A DNA stretch of 64,000 nt from Dentipellis sp. KUC8613 (lineage: Eukaryota > Basidiomycota > Agaricomycetes > Russulales > Hericiaceae), in contig NSJX01000048.1 of assembly GCA_002286715.1 (NCBI GenBank), forward strand, positions 12,993 to 76,992, in the 5' to 3' direction. The notes under the pieces were generated by a model. The model searched no databases, was not told the DNA's origin, and was given only the letters and a program-made list of their open reading frames with translations. The translations under genes were made by a program, and so were the position numbers. Within the stretch, counting starts at the first letter, position 1. Each line of letters begins with the position of its first letter. Of the stretch, positions 52,880-64,000 are shown piece by piece.

Positions 52880-55800
52880 ATGGCCATGAAAGCTGTGCGT
52901 CGCCCGCTTTTTTACCCCGAAAGACTGATTGCGAACCCGCAGGCTTCAGATCGTCAAAAGTACGTGCGATGACTTCTGCGATTCGATGACTTGCTGGAAG
53001 TGTGAGTGGACGCGGAGGACTGACTGCTCTGTGTAGGCGTCATCTCTGGTGACTCTCTCGTCTTGCGCGGACGCCCCGGACCCCAGGGACAACCTCCAAA
53101 AGAACGGTGCGTGTGCCAGTGCACTCACCTCGCTGCAGTGTGTATATTCCGAGAGCGAGAACTCATCGATTTTTAATGGGACAGAGTCCTGCATCTTGCC
53201 GACGTCACGTCACCGCGCATGGGCAACCAGTCTCGTGAAGACGAGGTACGACACTCTCCCCTGGCTTACTCCTCAACTCCTGCATAGCTCATGCCGGCCT
53301 ATGTGCGCGCTCCCCCCCTCCCCGCATCACGTCAAAATTCTATCCCCCCTCTCCCCCCGCACGCGTCACCCGATCCCGTAGCCTTGGGCCTTCGAAGCGC
53401 GTGAATTCCTGCGTGCATTCGCCGTCGGCAAGGAAATGACATTCACTTCTTCGCACCAACTGCCCTCGAACGACGACACGCCCCGCGATCTTGGTAATGG
53501 CGAGATCAACGGTGTAGACGTCGCGACTGAGCTCCTGCGCAGCGGCTGGGCACGTGTGAAAGAGCTCAAGCGCGACCCTACAGACGAAGACAACCGCCGC
53601 AAGGACGTCGAGAACGAAGCCAAAGCCGCAGGCCGGGGGATCTGGAATCCACATGGACCTAAGGTAAGGTTTATACCGTCCGGTCCTTTGGCGAGGCAGA
53701 AGGTACCGTCTTCACTTTTACATAACACTGATTCGGCGGGGTATAGGCACACAAAGTCATCCACAATATGCCGCTCGACTCGCAAGCGTTCATTTCCGAA
53801 TGGAAAGGCAAGACGCTCGACGGTATGTCACCCCCCACATCTGGACCCAATTGACCCCCATCTCATGCTTGTTGGTAGGCATGGTCGAAGCTGTTCGTGA
53901 CGGTTCAACACTCCGCATCCGCCTCTTCATGCCCGAAGGCGAGCATCAATTTGTCAACATCACCCTTGCCGGTGTGCGCAGCGCGCGCGCAGCATCCAAA
54001 CAGGGCGAGCCCTCAGAGCCCTGGGGCGAAGAAGTGGGTTTCCCACCCGCCCCGGCTGGACCCGTATTGACTGCCCCTTCTGTTTATTTCATGCCATACC
54101 CCTTCTCTCACCTAATCCCGTATTTCTTTCGGCGCGTCTCGAATAGGCACGATTCTTTACTGAATCGCGCCTTCTTCAACGTGGTGTGAAAGTGCAACTG
54201 CTCTCGCTACCTACCGCCGCCGCAACGCCCTTCCAACAGTCGGCCTCCGGCAGCGCGCCCGCACCCGCCAGCATTTTCATTGGGAACGGTGCGACGTGTC
54301 CTCCCACTTCCCCGTTCTCCCATTTTAATTGATTTATACTGTGCAGTCCTTCATCCCGCAGGCAACATCGCTGAGCATCTCGTCGGCGCGGGCCTCGCAC
54401 GCATCGTCGACTGGCACGCCGGCATGCTCGCACAAGCAGGTGGCATGGAGCGCCTTCGCGCCGCTGAAAAAGCTGCTAAGGAGAAGCGCCTTGGTCTCTT
54501 CGCCACCGCGCCTGCCGCCTCGACGAACGGCTCCAAGTCGAGCGGGCCCGTGGGCGGCGGCTCGCGCGCGTTCGAGGGCACGGTCGTGCGCGTGTGGACG
54601 GGCGACCAGATCTCCGTCGCGGACAAGGAGACGGGCAAGGAGCGCAGGGTGCAGCTGAGCTCGACACGTGGGCCGAAGTGTGTTTTGTTTTCCATTCGTG
54701 CTGTCTCGCGCTGGGCGGCTGACGGGGGGTTACGGCAGGATGTCAGACCCGAAGCAGGCGTATTACGCACAGGAGGCGCGCGAGTTCCTGCGCCGCAAGT
54801 TGATTGGCAAGCATGTCAAGGTGCATGTCGATTTTGTGCGCCCCAGGGACGGCGAGTATGAGGAGCGCGATTGTGCGACTATCCGCTATGGGAACCAAAA
54901 TTCGTATGTATTCGTTCATATCTACATTTTGGCTGTCAGGGGAAGCAGACTGATGTGGATCTGGCACGCAGGAACATCGCCGAGCAGCTCATCGAAAAAG
55001 GTCTTGCGAGCGTCGTGCGCCATAAACGTGACGACGAGGACCGCTCCCCGGATTATGACAAGCTCATGGCTGCTGAGCAAGCGTGGGTTGATCGCCATCT
55101 GCTGTCTTGACAATCTCTGACATGCCGTGTATAGTGCCGTCACCGAGACTCGCGGTATGCATTCCGGAAAAGACCAAGCACCACTGAAGGCACCACTGAA
55201 TCTCTCCGAGGTGAGTAAATATGCATGACGAGACGATTGTTTTTACTTACGATTGTACTTTTAAGGCTGCACACCGCGCAAATCAATTCGTGACGGGCTT
55301 CAAGCGCCTAGGACGGATTCCAGCGGTCGTTGACTACGTTGCTGCTGGCTCAAGATTTAAGTGGGTCTTCGTGCAATATCATATCGTCAACCATAGTTGA
55401 CGAACGTGTCTTAGGATCTTCTTGCCGAAAGACAACCAGGTGCTCACCCTTGTTCTCAGCGGTGCGTCTTCGTTTACCCTCTCCCACGATGAAGTATCTA
55501 ATAAATCACTTTCATAGGCATCCGCGCACCCCGCACCGCCCGCAACCCCTCAGAAAAGAGCGAACCCTACGGCCAGGAGGCAGCAGACTTCGCAACACGG
55601 CGGTACATGCAGCGCGATGTCGAGATCGAGATCGACACCGTCGACAAGTCGGGTGGCTTCATCGGCGCGCTCTACCTCAACAAGACGGAGAACGCGGCGA
55701 TTGCGCTTGTGCGTGAGGGTCTCGCGACTGTGCATGCGTTCTCGGCGGAGGCATTGCCGTGGTCGAGGCAGCTGTTCGACGCGGAGGTATGTTCGCACTC

Positions 55801-56760
55801 TTCTGGCCTGTCTATAAACAAAATTAACTTGCATCTAGGAAGAGGCTAAGGCAGCGCGGCGCAATGTGAGTAGTGTTCTTTTTTGGTGACAGCGATGTCT
55901 CAATTTTTGTTGTCTAGATTTGGTCAGATTATGATCCTGCTTCTGCGAAGGTCGAGGAAGCACCAGCAGAAGACGACACCTCCGCACTGCAGCCCGAATA
56001 CATCGATGTCATCATCAGCGATGTCCGCCCCAAGAACGACCTCAACTTCTCTGTCCAGATTCTCAACACCGAGGGTAGATGTCACAGCTTTTTCTAGTCT
56101 CACATCATTTTAAGACATCCATATCTAGGTATCGCATCACTCGAGAAGCTCATGCGCGACTTCTCGATACACCACCGCGCCTCGCCCTCCGCACCCGCAG
56201 GCTTCATCCCTAAAGGTGGCGACCTCGTGTCCGCGAAGTTCTCGGACGGCTCGTGGTACCGCGCCAAGATCCGCCGCGCGTCGCCCGTGAAGAAGGAAGC
56301 GGAGGTGACGTTCATCGACTACGGCAACCAGGACACGGTCGGCTTCGAGAACATCCGGCCGCTCGACCCGCGCTTCCGCTCACTACCGGGCCAAGCACAC
56401 GACGCGCGCCTCAGCTTCGTCAAGCTGCTCGGCCCCACGAGCGAGTACCACCAGGAGGCGGTCGACCGCTTCCGCCAGCTCTGCGAGGGCCGCAAGCTCG
56501 TCGCGAACGTCGACCACCGCGAGGGCAATCTGCTGCACCTGCGCCTGATGGACCCGACCGACTCGGCGTCTGCGCAGGACCCGCTTGCGTGCATCAATGC
56601 TGACCTTGTGCGCGAGGGCTACGCGTCGATCGACCGCAAGGGCTGCAGGTACCTCAGCGCGTACCCGCAGATCGTGCGCAAACTCCAGGAGGCGGTGCTT
56701 GATGCGAAGAAGTACAGGGCGGGCATGTTCGAGTTCGGTGATGTCGAGGAGGACGAGTAG
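52880..56760 (+). CDS. SND1: Tudor staphylococcal nuclease (Tudor-SN, SND1 family)
   Basis: Multi-domain RNA-binding protein active in mRNA processing, stability and stress granules. Eighteen exons, 906 aa: 52880-52894, 52950-52959 (10 nt), 53037-53106, 53185-53245, 53382-53663, 53747-53822, 53879-54033, 54147-54288, 54347-54677, 54739-54903, 54972-55082, 55135-55210, 55266-55360, 55415-55461, 55518-55786, 55839-55865, 55918-56074, 56129-56760. The start reads MAMKAIVKSVISGDSLVLRG, the classic SN1 opening; it only forms when the 10-nt exon is included. Four SN-like repeats follow (GVRSARAAS, GPVGGG linker, LSSTRGPK, GIRAPRTARN mark them), then a Tudor domain (FSDGSWYRAKI, VTFIDYGNQD) inside the split fifth SN repeat. 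Length is normal. Followed on the same strand by UPF2. Confidence 0.96.
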
Positions 56761-57442
56761 GTGTGTGGTGACACACGGATGTTGGAGGGGGCGGGGGCCG
56801 GCGGGCGGATGGGTGATTAGCATGGTACCTCCACTCATTTCACAAGCCAAAATGACAGCTTTCTTGAATTTCGTTGGTGTGGATATTGTTGAAACGGCTG
56901 GGTGTAAGCCTTCCTCGCAGTTCATCCTCCATCGTATGTGGATTGGGCTGCTCGGAGCACCATGGAAGTATACGTCAGTTCTCTCGCCTTATATCTCTGC
57001 ATCATGAAGAGCCTGGCCATGCAGAATCTGTAGATCGAGAAACCGAACGACTCACAGTTCTTCTCGGTGCCGGTATCAGAGTGTGTAAGTAAAAAAGCTC
57101 ACGCCCTGCAAAGCATTAATTCCCTCTAGACATAGTCTGAGAGTGTAGGACGCCACGTACCGTCTAGATAGCTAGGCACTGAGAGGACGTACGTCTCTAT
57201 TGTCTACTTACTGTACCCTTGCTTACTAGTTTGCTGAACAATAAGAAGAGGAAGGTTATAAGCCGAGCAAAAGGAACATCGCCACCATTGCCAAATCCGT
57301 CCACTCACCTCCACACACCACTTCCGCTGCCGCTCCGAGCGTCCTTGCCCCCAACACTCGACTATCATCTGCTTCCTTCATTACTCTGTACTATGCTCTC
57401 TTAGGCGGAATAACTCATTCAGTCTCCTATCGCGGTATCAAG
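56761..57442. other. intergenic stretch between Tudor-SN and UPF2
   Basis: 3' flank of Tudor-SN and promoter of UPF2. No other gene supported. Confidence 0.5.
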
Positions 57443-60400
57443 ATGGAAGCAAACCAAACCAACACCAAGAACGATGAGGAGCGGGCCCGGAGGGTCAAGC
57501 GCTCCCAGCTGAAAGATCTCAACGTCAATCATCTCGGCGAAGGCAAGCGCGCGCTCAGAGGAGGTATCCCTCACGATATTAGACTGAGCTGCTGTTTCTG
57601 TAGAACCATCGAAAGCGGCGGACTCGTCGTTCAAACGCCACACCGCACTCATCAAGCGGATTCGCCAGTCGATCGGAGTGGACAACCACGACCAGATCCT
57701 TAAGGATGTCGATAGCCTGACCCTTGAGAAGTACATCGACGAAATTGCGGGTGCAGTTCCAGAGGGCATTGCCCGCTGCAAACTCGAGAAGGATGTATGG
57801 AGTGCGGCCGAGGTGCGCCCAGATGACTTTTTGCATTCATAAGATCGGACTGACAAGATTATATGCGCAGGTAATCTCCTCTCTGCACCGCAGGTTCCCA
57901 AAAGTCTTCACGCCTGCACTACTCTCATCCCTCAGTGCCGCCCTTGCACCATCTCCGCGTGCAGCTCTTGCAGCACTGGCACCGGAGCAACGCGAGAAGG
58001 AAGAGGCTGCACGCGTCTCTCGGCAGCGGCCAGTTCTCCGTGTGTGTGCAGAGCTTGCGCTCGTGGGGGTCATTCGCGATGCGCCGGGCCGTAGCGGCGG
58101 CGAGTGGATCATGAAAGCGCTCCGTGATCTCGTGTGTGCCCTTCCTGATGTATGCGCTCTGTTACTAACCTTATGAGGTCTTAGTTATCCAACGACCCGT
58201 CTTTATCATCTATCCCCCTTCTGACAACTTTCCTCAAGTCATATGCGCGCCCGTTCCTAGGCCTTACGCCGCCGGCGTCTGCTAAGCAGGTGTCTGCGGC
58301 TGCAGAGCCCGGAAGTCTTTCGTCTGAAACCACGGCGAATACTGCAGCGAATGGCTCATCGGAGGCAACGATACCGGAAGATGAAGAGCTTGTGGAGAAA
58401 GACATTCGGGACCGCTTCCGGAAAATGTGTGAGGGGTACTTTGACAGTGTGGCGAAGAAACTTGTCATCGAGCATAAGGTCGGTCCTCCGCGCAGACAAA
58501 TCTCCAGGTGCTCAGGGTGGTGCGTCGTATATGTAGCGCCTGCAAGAGCAGGACCGTCGGAATCACGAAGCGTACATCCGCTCTGGAGAGATCTTCGAAG
58601 ACAGGCAGCAAGCGTATGAGAAGATGACGAAGAGCTACGAGAAATTGCTTGCCAGCTGTCAAACGTGCGTTCTCTTAATTTTAGCCCAAAGGGTCCGGTT
58701 TATACCCCTCCGCTTTTCTCAGGCTATCAGAATTGCTATACTTACCGCTCCCGACGTTGCCGACGTCCACGCAAGCGACCAATTCCATCCAGATAGGGAC
58801 CAATTCTGGTTCCCTGTCGTTGGACGATGGCGAGGACAACGCCATCGCCACATCCGGAGGGAAATGGGAGGACGACGAAGAGCGCCGGTTCTTCGAGGAA
58901 ATCCAGGATCTGCGTGAAGTAGTCCCTCGCAGCATTCTCGGTGTTGACGAGACAACTAGCGATCAGCCCAACCCTGAAGAAGATGCTGAGAATGCGCGAA
59001 AGAAGGAGGAAGAGGAGGTGCGAAAGCTGGAGGAAGAATTGGCTGGACTGGAGGTGAACGGCAAGGAACAAGCAGTAAATGGCGCACAGGTGAATGGTGC
59101 TAGTCTAGAACAGTCTGACGCCGAGCAAAGTGCGGATGAAGATGAGGACGATGGGTAAGTCATACCGACCTTTCCTTTGCAAGTTCGCGCGATTGAGACG
59201 CGTACAGCGCGGCGACGCCGACGCAGGAGACTTCCCCGCCAACGACGCCGAACATGGCGCCTCAAGGCCCTTCACAGTTGCTTACTGCGCTACTCGCTCG
59301 GCTTCCCGATTGCACGAACCGGTCCTTGATCGACCAAGCTGCCATCGATTTTGCATTCCTGAATTCAAAGGCCGCAAGGAAACGGCTTGTGAAGGTCCGT
59401 GTGTATGCTGCACGCGCGCCCAAGACGCTGATTGTCCCTTTTAGTACCTAGGACAGGTGCCAAAGAACCGGACAGATCTTCTGCCACACTATTCGCGGCT
59501 CGTAGCGATACTGAATAAGTATATGCCGGATATTGGCAGCGACCTGGTTGCACATGTACGTGCAAGCCTGGGTTCATCGTGCATACATTTTAATTGCGTT
59601 ATAGCTGGACGAGGAGTTCCGTTACTTGCAGCGTAAGAAGAATGTGGTCAAGGAGCTCTCCGAAGTCCGACTGAAGGTACTTCTACCGTCAATACTGAAC
59701 GGCGGGTTACTTATCGCTTCATGCAGAACATCACGTTCTTGTCCAACTTGACGAAGTTCAAAGTCGTACCACCGCATTTGATTCTGCACATGTTCAAGGT
59801 GTGCCTGGACGATTTCTCCGGCACGAACGTCGACAATATCGCCCTTTTGCTTGAAGGCTGCGGACGTTTTCTGTTGAGGAATGAAGAGACTAAGCAGCGA
59901 TTCGGGACTATGGTAAGTATGACGAGGCTAGCGCAATGGAAAAAGTGAAAGACTGACAAAATGGTAATAGCTGGAGTTGATGAAGCGCAAGCAGAGCATG
60001 CAGCACTTCGATCAGCGCCAGCAACTCATGTTGGAGAATGCGTACTATCAGGTATACATCTTGCGAGATGTCGACATCCTTTTCGGATACTTATGTAGTT
60101 TCACTAGGCGAATCCTCCTGAGCGTGCCCCTCGTCAGGAGAAAGAGCGGTCTCCCATCGAGCTCTTCGTTCGCCACCTTATCTACGACGTCCTCGCGAAG
60201 AAGACCATCGACAAGGTGCTCAAACTGTTGCGCAAGCTCGACTGGGACGACCCCGCCATCTACCGCATCCTGCACAAGATCTTCACCAAGCCGCACAAAC
60301 TGCGCTTCAGCAATGTCTCGCTGCTCGCGATGCTCACATACGATCTACAGCGGTATCACCCCGATTTCACGATCGGCGTCGTCGACCAGGTCCTCGAGGA

Positions 60401-61846
60401 TGTGCGCCGTGGGCTGGAACAGAACGTGTACTCGACAAACCAGCGCAGGGTCGCGACTATCAAGTATCTAGGAGAACTGTACATCTACCGACTGGTAGGC
60501 TCTGGGCTTATTTTCGACACGCTGTGGTCGCTTGTGACCTTTGGACATCGTGAGTCCCAACACCTCTCCAACGGCACAGTTGACTTATCTTGATTATAGC
60601 CGAGGGCCACCCGCTGCCGATGTATCCTTGCCCAGTGGATATGCCTGATGACTTCTTCCGTGTACGGCTGGTGTGCGTCTTGATTGACACTTGCGGCATG
60701 TGCTTCGACCGCGGCTCGCAGAAGAAGAAACTCGACAACTTCCTCACGTTCTTCCAGGTGACATCTACTCATATTTCTCATGTTCTGCACGATATTCACT
60801 TGGCTTTTCAGTATTATGTCCTCTGCAAAGAGCCAATTCCAATGGATGTCGAGTTCATGCTGACAGATACCCTCGAGGTGGGCTGATTCTCTACCACCCT
60901 CGTTTCGCCGCCTTGTTCACTCGCCATATGTAGGCTGTGCGCCCAAAGATGGGCATGTTCAAGACCCTGGAAGAGGCGGCTACCGCTGTGGACGAAATGT
61001 TTGCTACCGCTTATCAGACCGCCGGCTGTAAGTGCGATAATGTATACTGCCTTTTCTTTGCTGACCTCCTTCGTGTAGTGTTGAACGGTGATGACAGTGG
61101 GGAGGACAGTGGGGACGAGGGCGAGAGACCCGAGGAGGAAGATGAAGATGAGGAATATGATGGCGCGGAAACTGAGGACGTCGTGAGTGCTATCCCGTTC
61201 ATATTTCCGCGCTATATGGATTAAGAAATCCTTCAGGAGGACGATCGTGGGCCCTCGCCTGAGCCCTCCGTGGTAGTCATGTCCGCACAAGAGAACCTCG
61301 GTCCTTCAGAAGAAGCCGATGCCGAGTTTGCCAAGGAACTCGCGAAGCTCGTTACCGACTCTTCTGCCGAATCTCGCAAGGTCGATCGCCGCACTGCTCA
61401 GACTCTCTGGGAGTCCGCGGTCCTGCCGCCCGCCGCTCGTCGGAAGCGCGTCGAAGAAGATGAAGAGGAGACCAGTGACACCGAGGAGGGACCTGGAGTC
61501 ATGAACTTCACGATGCTCACTAAACGTGGAAACAAGCAGCAGGTCCGTATGCAATTCTACTGTGAAGGCCTGACTAACCGAGCATCTGGATACACAGATG
61601 CGTCAACTTGCTATCCCAGCTGAATCTGCTCTCGCAATACAGACCCGGACGGCGCAGATGCAAGACAAGGTTGAGCAGCAGCATCTCAAACGCTTGGTGC
61701 TCAACTACGAGCAACGCGAAGAAGCAGAGGAGCTTAAAGGTGCGCTGACACCGCGACGATCTCTGGCTCTCAGGATTGACTGCGAACCATTACCTATAGC
61801 ACTGGAGAACAAGAACCGGGCTATAAAGATTCGTCTCGTCGGATAG
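57443..61846 (+). CDS. UPF2: nonsense-mediated decay factor UPF2
   Basis: Scaffold of nonsense-mediated mRNA decay that bridges UPF1 and UPF3. Nineteen exons, 1146 aa: 57443-57563, 57604-57812, 57871-58131, 58185-58478, 58537-58664, 58723-59154, 59208-59394, 59445-59555, 59605-59676, 59727-59912, 59971-60051, 60108-60549, 60600-60757, 60812-60877, 60934-61027, 61079-61182, 61237-61542, 61598-61739, 61800-61846. Three MIF4G domains lie at about 45-265 (HTALIKRIRQSIG), 495-690 (FLSNLTKFKVVPP, FRYLQRKKNVVKEL) and 705-910 (PIELFVRHLIYDVLAKKTID; LIDTCGMCFDRGSQKKKLD). An acidic run (about 950-982) and the UPF1-binding C-terminal region (VMNFTMLTKRGNKQQ) follow. The first intron is only 40 nt. Start chosen as the first ATG before the MIF4G frame. 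Confidence 0.96.
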
Positions 61847-62407
61847 CGCCATGAGTGCATGACATCGGGCGACACCTAAACCGAACGCGCTCCCCCTCAA
61901 GTACATCCCGGTCTCCGCGAAGCTCTCCTTCCTTTCTCGCACCCTATCTCTGTTCGTCGGGGTGCGGTCCCCCAGGCCTGCGGGCCGTGTGGGTGCACCC
62001 CCGTCCTGCCATGCTCTCGGGAAACCAGACTGCAGGCTACCACGCGCATGTCAATGCCGGTCTAGCCATTATCGTATGCTGCTTTGGCTGTACTTTGCTC
62101 CTGTGCGTGGACGCTGACGCTCGGACCCACAGCCGTCGCGACGATGCGTACTGGTCTAGTTGCGGCTGTGGGCCGCGTGAGTCTGGGGCCCGTGGCGTGT
62201 GCTTTGTAGTTACTGTATCCTGTTCTGAACTCGGTAAATCGTTAACGTTGTATCCTTGTTGTCGTTCTAGATGTTGTTCGCTTTTTTGTTGCTGTAACAT
62301 TATTTGCCAGGACTTGAAGGATGTGATGGTCTAGCAGTCAGCCTTTCGTCATAGCGTCAATAATCAAGGTATTATTCGTACACCTCCGTCAGAGCAGCTA
62401 GCTTCGT
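61847..62407. other. stretch between UPF2 and the flavin-reductase-like gene
   Basis: A plus-strand frame of 159 codons (61855-62334) shows no domain, is Cys-rich only by composition, and lies where two 3' ends converge; not called. Confidence 0.4.
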
Positions 62408-63073
62408 TCAATCCTGATATTCTTTCCATTTCGTCATTCTCTCCTGTAAGTCCAAGCCTTCACCGTCGAGCACGAACGTGCCATCGCCCTTGTGGTGAAT
62501 TGTCTTCTTCTCGTCTCGCTCCTCATTCACCCACGCACACACCACCTCCAAGATCCACAGCCCGTACTTCGCCACCATCGTCTTGTCCTTCACCCTGCAC
62601 TCGAAGTTCGCCAGGGCCTCCTTCACGAGCGGCGCGCGCACCTCCTCGCCCTCGACGGGCGTGAACCCGAACTTGGCCCACTTGTCCACCTTGTCGCCCT
62701 CGCAGTTCCCGATGTCGACGACCTTCTCCGCGAGATCGACGCCCGGGACGGCAAGGACGCACTCGCCCGTCTCCTTGAGCGCCTTGAAGCTGTAGTCCCA
62801 CGGCCCGATGGACACCCCGAGCAGCGGCGGCTCCTCGTGCTGCACGCACATGTGGAACCCCATGGTCATCAGGTTCGGCCGTGCGTTCTTCGCTTTGCCG
62901 CGCGTAGAGACGAGCACGACGGGCCCTGGCTCGATGAAGCGGTGCGTTTTGGTGATGTCGTAGGGTACGAGGGGCGTGCGGTCGATGGCTTCGGAGTCGG
63001 ATGCGGAAGGCGAGGAGGAGGCGGCGTCTTCGGCCTCTTTCTGTGTGGTCTTTGCGCGTTTGCGTGGAGGCAT
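62408..63073 (-). CDS. flavin-reductase-like FMN-binding protein
   Basis: Split-barrel FMN-binding protein of the flavin reductase-like (DIM6/NTAB) family; reduces or carries flavin, partner unknown. Single exon on the minus strand, 221 aa, rare among its many-exon neighbours. After a basic, Ser-rich N terminus (PPRKRAKTTQ, possibly a nuclear signal) the domain shows PGPVVLVSTRG, NLMTMGFHMCVQHEEPPLLG, DYSFKALKETGECVLAVPG and a later FECRVKDK strand. Stop at 62408; the start ATG at 63073 is the only one before the domain in frame. Confidence 0.9.
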   Translation of the reverse strand: MPPRKRAKTTQKEAEDAASSSPSASDSEAIDRTPLVPYDITKTHRFIEPGPVVLVSTRGKAKNARPNLMTMGFHMCVQHEEPPLLGVSIGPWDYSFKALKETGECVLAVPGVDLAEKVVDIGNCEGDKVDKWAKFGFTPVEGEEVRAPLVKEALANFECRVKDKTMVAKYGLWILEVVCAWVNEERDEKKTIHHKGDGTFVLDGEGLDLQERMTKWKEYQD

Positions 63074-63438
63074 GATTCAAGGATGTGGTAGATGGTAAGA
63101 GACTAGTACTGCGCTGAACCGTTTACTTATAGCGTCGGCGTGCGATATGGCGGCGTGGGCCAGATCGTCGACGTCATAACCTGGCTAGAGTTCCAGCTAC
63201 ATACACATACCTCGAAAGTCTCGTGTGCTGGTGATAACATACGGCAGGAAGGTCGTTTTCAGAAATGAGGGCTTCAGTAAGCTCGACTGAAATTCAGCGG
63301 GCCGATGTCGTAGAAGGAGGCAACGAGTTCAAATGAGAAGAAAATGCGGACAAAAATAAGGGACGCGTCGCGCACGTGATTGATATGAGACGCGTCGAGG
63401 GCGTCGTGTCTTTGTTTGCTGTCCCAGCCTCCACCCTC
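63074..63438. promoter_or_regulatory. shared upstream region of the last two genes
   Basis: 365 bases between divergent ATGs; GACGCGTCG-type CG-rich words occur (63362-63370 and 63391-63399) but no TATA box. Confidence 0.4.
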
Positions 63439-64000
63439 ATGGACAACTCAGATGACTACTTCACAGATGACATTTTCCTCGACGAGCAAGCAATCGCGAC
63501 CCTAGATGCAGAGGAAAGCAAGTACAATCTCTCTCATCCCCGTCCGACCGTCGCGGAACCACCTCCCAAGCGCCAGAGAACCGCGACTGGCTGGAACGCG
63601 CCTCCGCTGCCGAATCGCACGGCTTCCATCGAGGACTTGGACTTGCCGGAGATCTCTGTGAGGGGCGGATTCTATGGTCTTCATGGGCTCAGCCAAAGCC
63701 AGAGTCAGCGGCTGGCTAGCCAGCAGATGGGAACACAGCGGGCCGCGGCCGCACCACCTATCGGTGCGAATATTCCTCTCCCTCGCTCACGCATCGGCAG
63801 CCAGGTCCAAGCCTCACAACAACGCGTCAACTCGCGCCAACTGCCACGCCCTCCCCCACGTGCACTCTCACGAAGTCAATCGCATCCAGTGTCGAGCCAA
63901 GGACTTTCCAGGCAGGGTTCCAGTGCCTCTGCATCCTCTGTTTTTCGAAATACCCCCAATAACTCGCAGCAACATCGAAATCTCGTCTCCATTATTGAGA
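63439..64000 (+). CDS. N-terminal part of a nuclear-type protein (cut by window edge)
   Basis: Open from ATG 63439 to the end of the window (187 codons, no stop). The start is acidic (MDNSDDYFTDDIFLDE), followed by KRQRTATGW, which looks like a nuclear localisation signal, then DLDLPEISVRGGFYG and a long Gln/Ser/Arg/Pro-rich disordered region. Acidic start, KRQ-type signal and DLPEIS motif recall N termini of fungal Mph1/FANCM-type DNA helicases, but the helicase domain would lie outside the window, so this is only a suggestion. Divergent from the flavin-reductase-like gene. Confidence 0.6.
   Translation, partial: MDNSDDYFTDDIFLDEQAIATLDAEESKYNLSHPRPTVAEPPPKRQRTATGWNAPPLPNRTASIEDLDLPEISVRGGFYGLHGLSQSQSQRLASQQMGTQRAAAAPPIGANIPLPRSRIGSQVQASQQRVNSRQLPRPPPRALSRSQSHPVSSQGLSRQGSSASASSVFRNTPNNSQQHRNLVSIIE

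Noticed and set aside
61855..62334. Plus-strand frame of 159 codons after UPF2
   Set aside because: Sits between convergent genes, no domain; UPF2 already ends properly at 61846.
1..64000. Transposons with coding capacity or terminal repeats
   Set aside because: No transposase, reverse transcriptase or long terminal repeats recognised; repeats seen are gene duplications and microsatellites.

Overview
The window looks like nuclear DNA of a basidiomycete fungus, most likely an Agaricomycete. The evidence is many 45-65 nt GT-AG introns with CTAAC/CTGAC-type branch sites, genes of up to 19 exons, tRNA genes with introns, a CYP63-like P450 and a Mei2-type RNA-binding protein. Species was not determined. 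Exon coordinates were worked out by hand from splice sites, reading phase and conserved protein motifs. Most models close in frame, but no transcript or database check was possible.

Layout. (1) 1-11700: a tandem array of C2H2 zinc-finger genes, all on the minus strand. Copy A is cut by the window edge, B carries one frameshift, C and D are intact, and E and F are fused relics. (2) 12099-15601: a 14-exon P450; its last intron contains a 38-base assembly gap. (3) 17145-22526: five small plus-strand genes, each with a basic 6-7 codon micro-exon followed by one large exon encoding a long hydrophobic domain. Their promoters fall into two short motif classes. I recognise no family here, and this is the best candidate for something undescribed. 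(4) 22895-30877: a Mei2-like RNA-binding protein gene plus tRNA-Thr, tRNA-Ile and three tRNA-Tyr genes with different introns, and a 93-base poly(A) tract. (5) 31170-46146: two paralogous multi-span membrane protein genes with matching internal exon lengths, two of the window's three Hsp20 genes, a 13-exon formate/nitrite-type transporter, a small membrane protein and an Hsp31/DJ-1-like gene. (6) 46689-64000: conserved housekeeping DNA with an F-box-like gene, a third Hsp20, a twin-CX9C Emi1-like protein, a HAD hydrolase, mitochondrial bS6, Tudor-SN, UPF2, a flavin-reductase-like protein, and the start of an unidentified nuclear-type protein at the right edge.

Working together. The three Hsp20 genes share intron positions, and two have good heat-shock elements upstream; with the Hsp31-like gene they give the middle of the window a stress-protein character. 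Tudor-SN and UPF2, neighbours on the same strand, both act in mRNA control. The left third is accessory and fast-evolving, with tandem duplication, relics and lineage-specific proteins. The right third is conserved and compact, with shared promoters between divergent genes.
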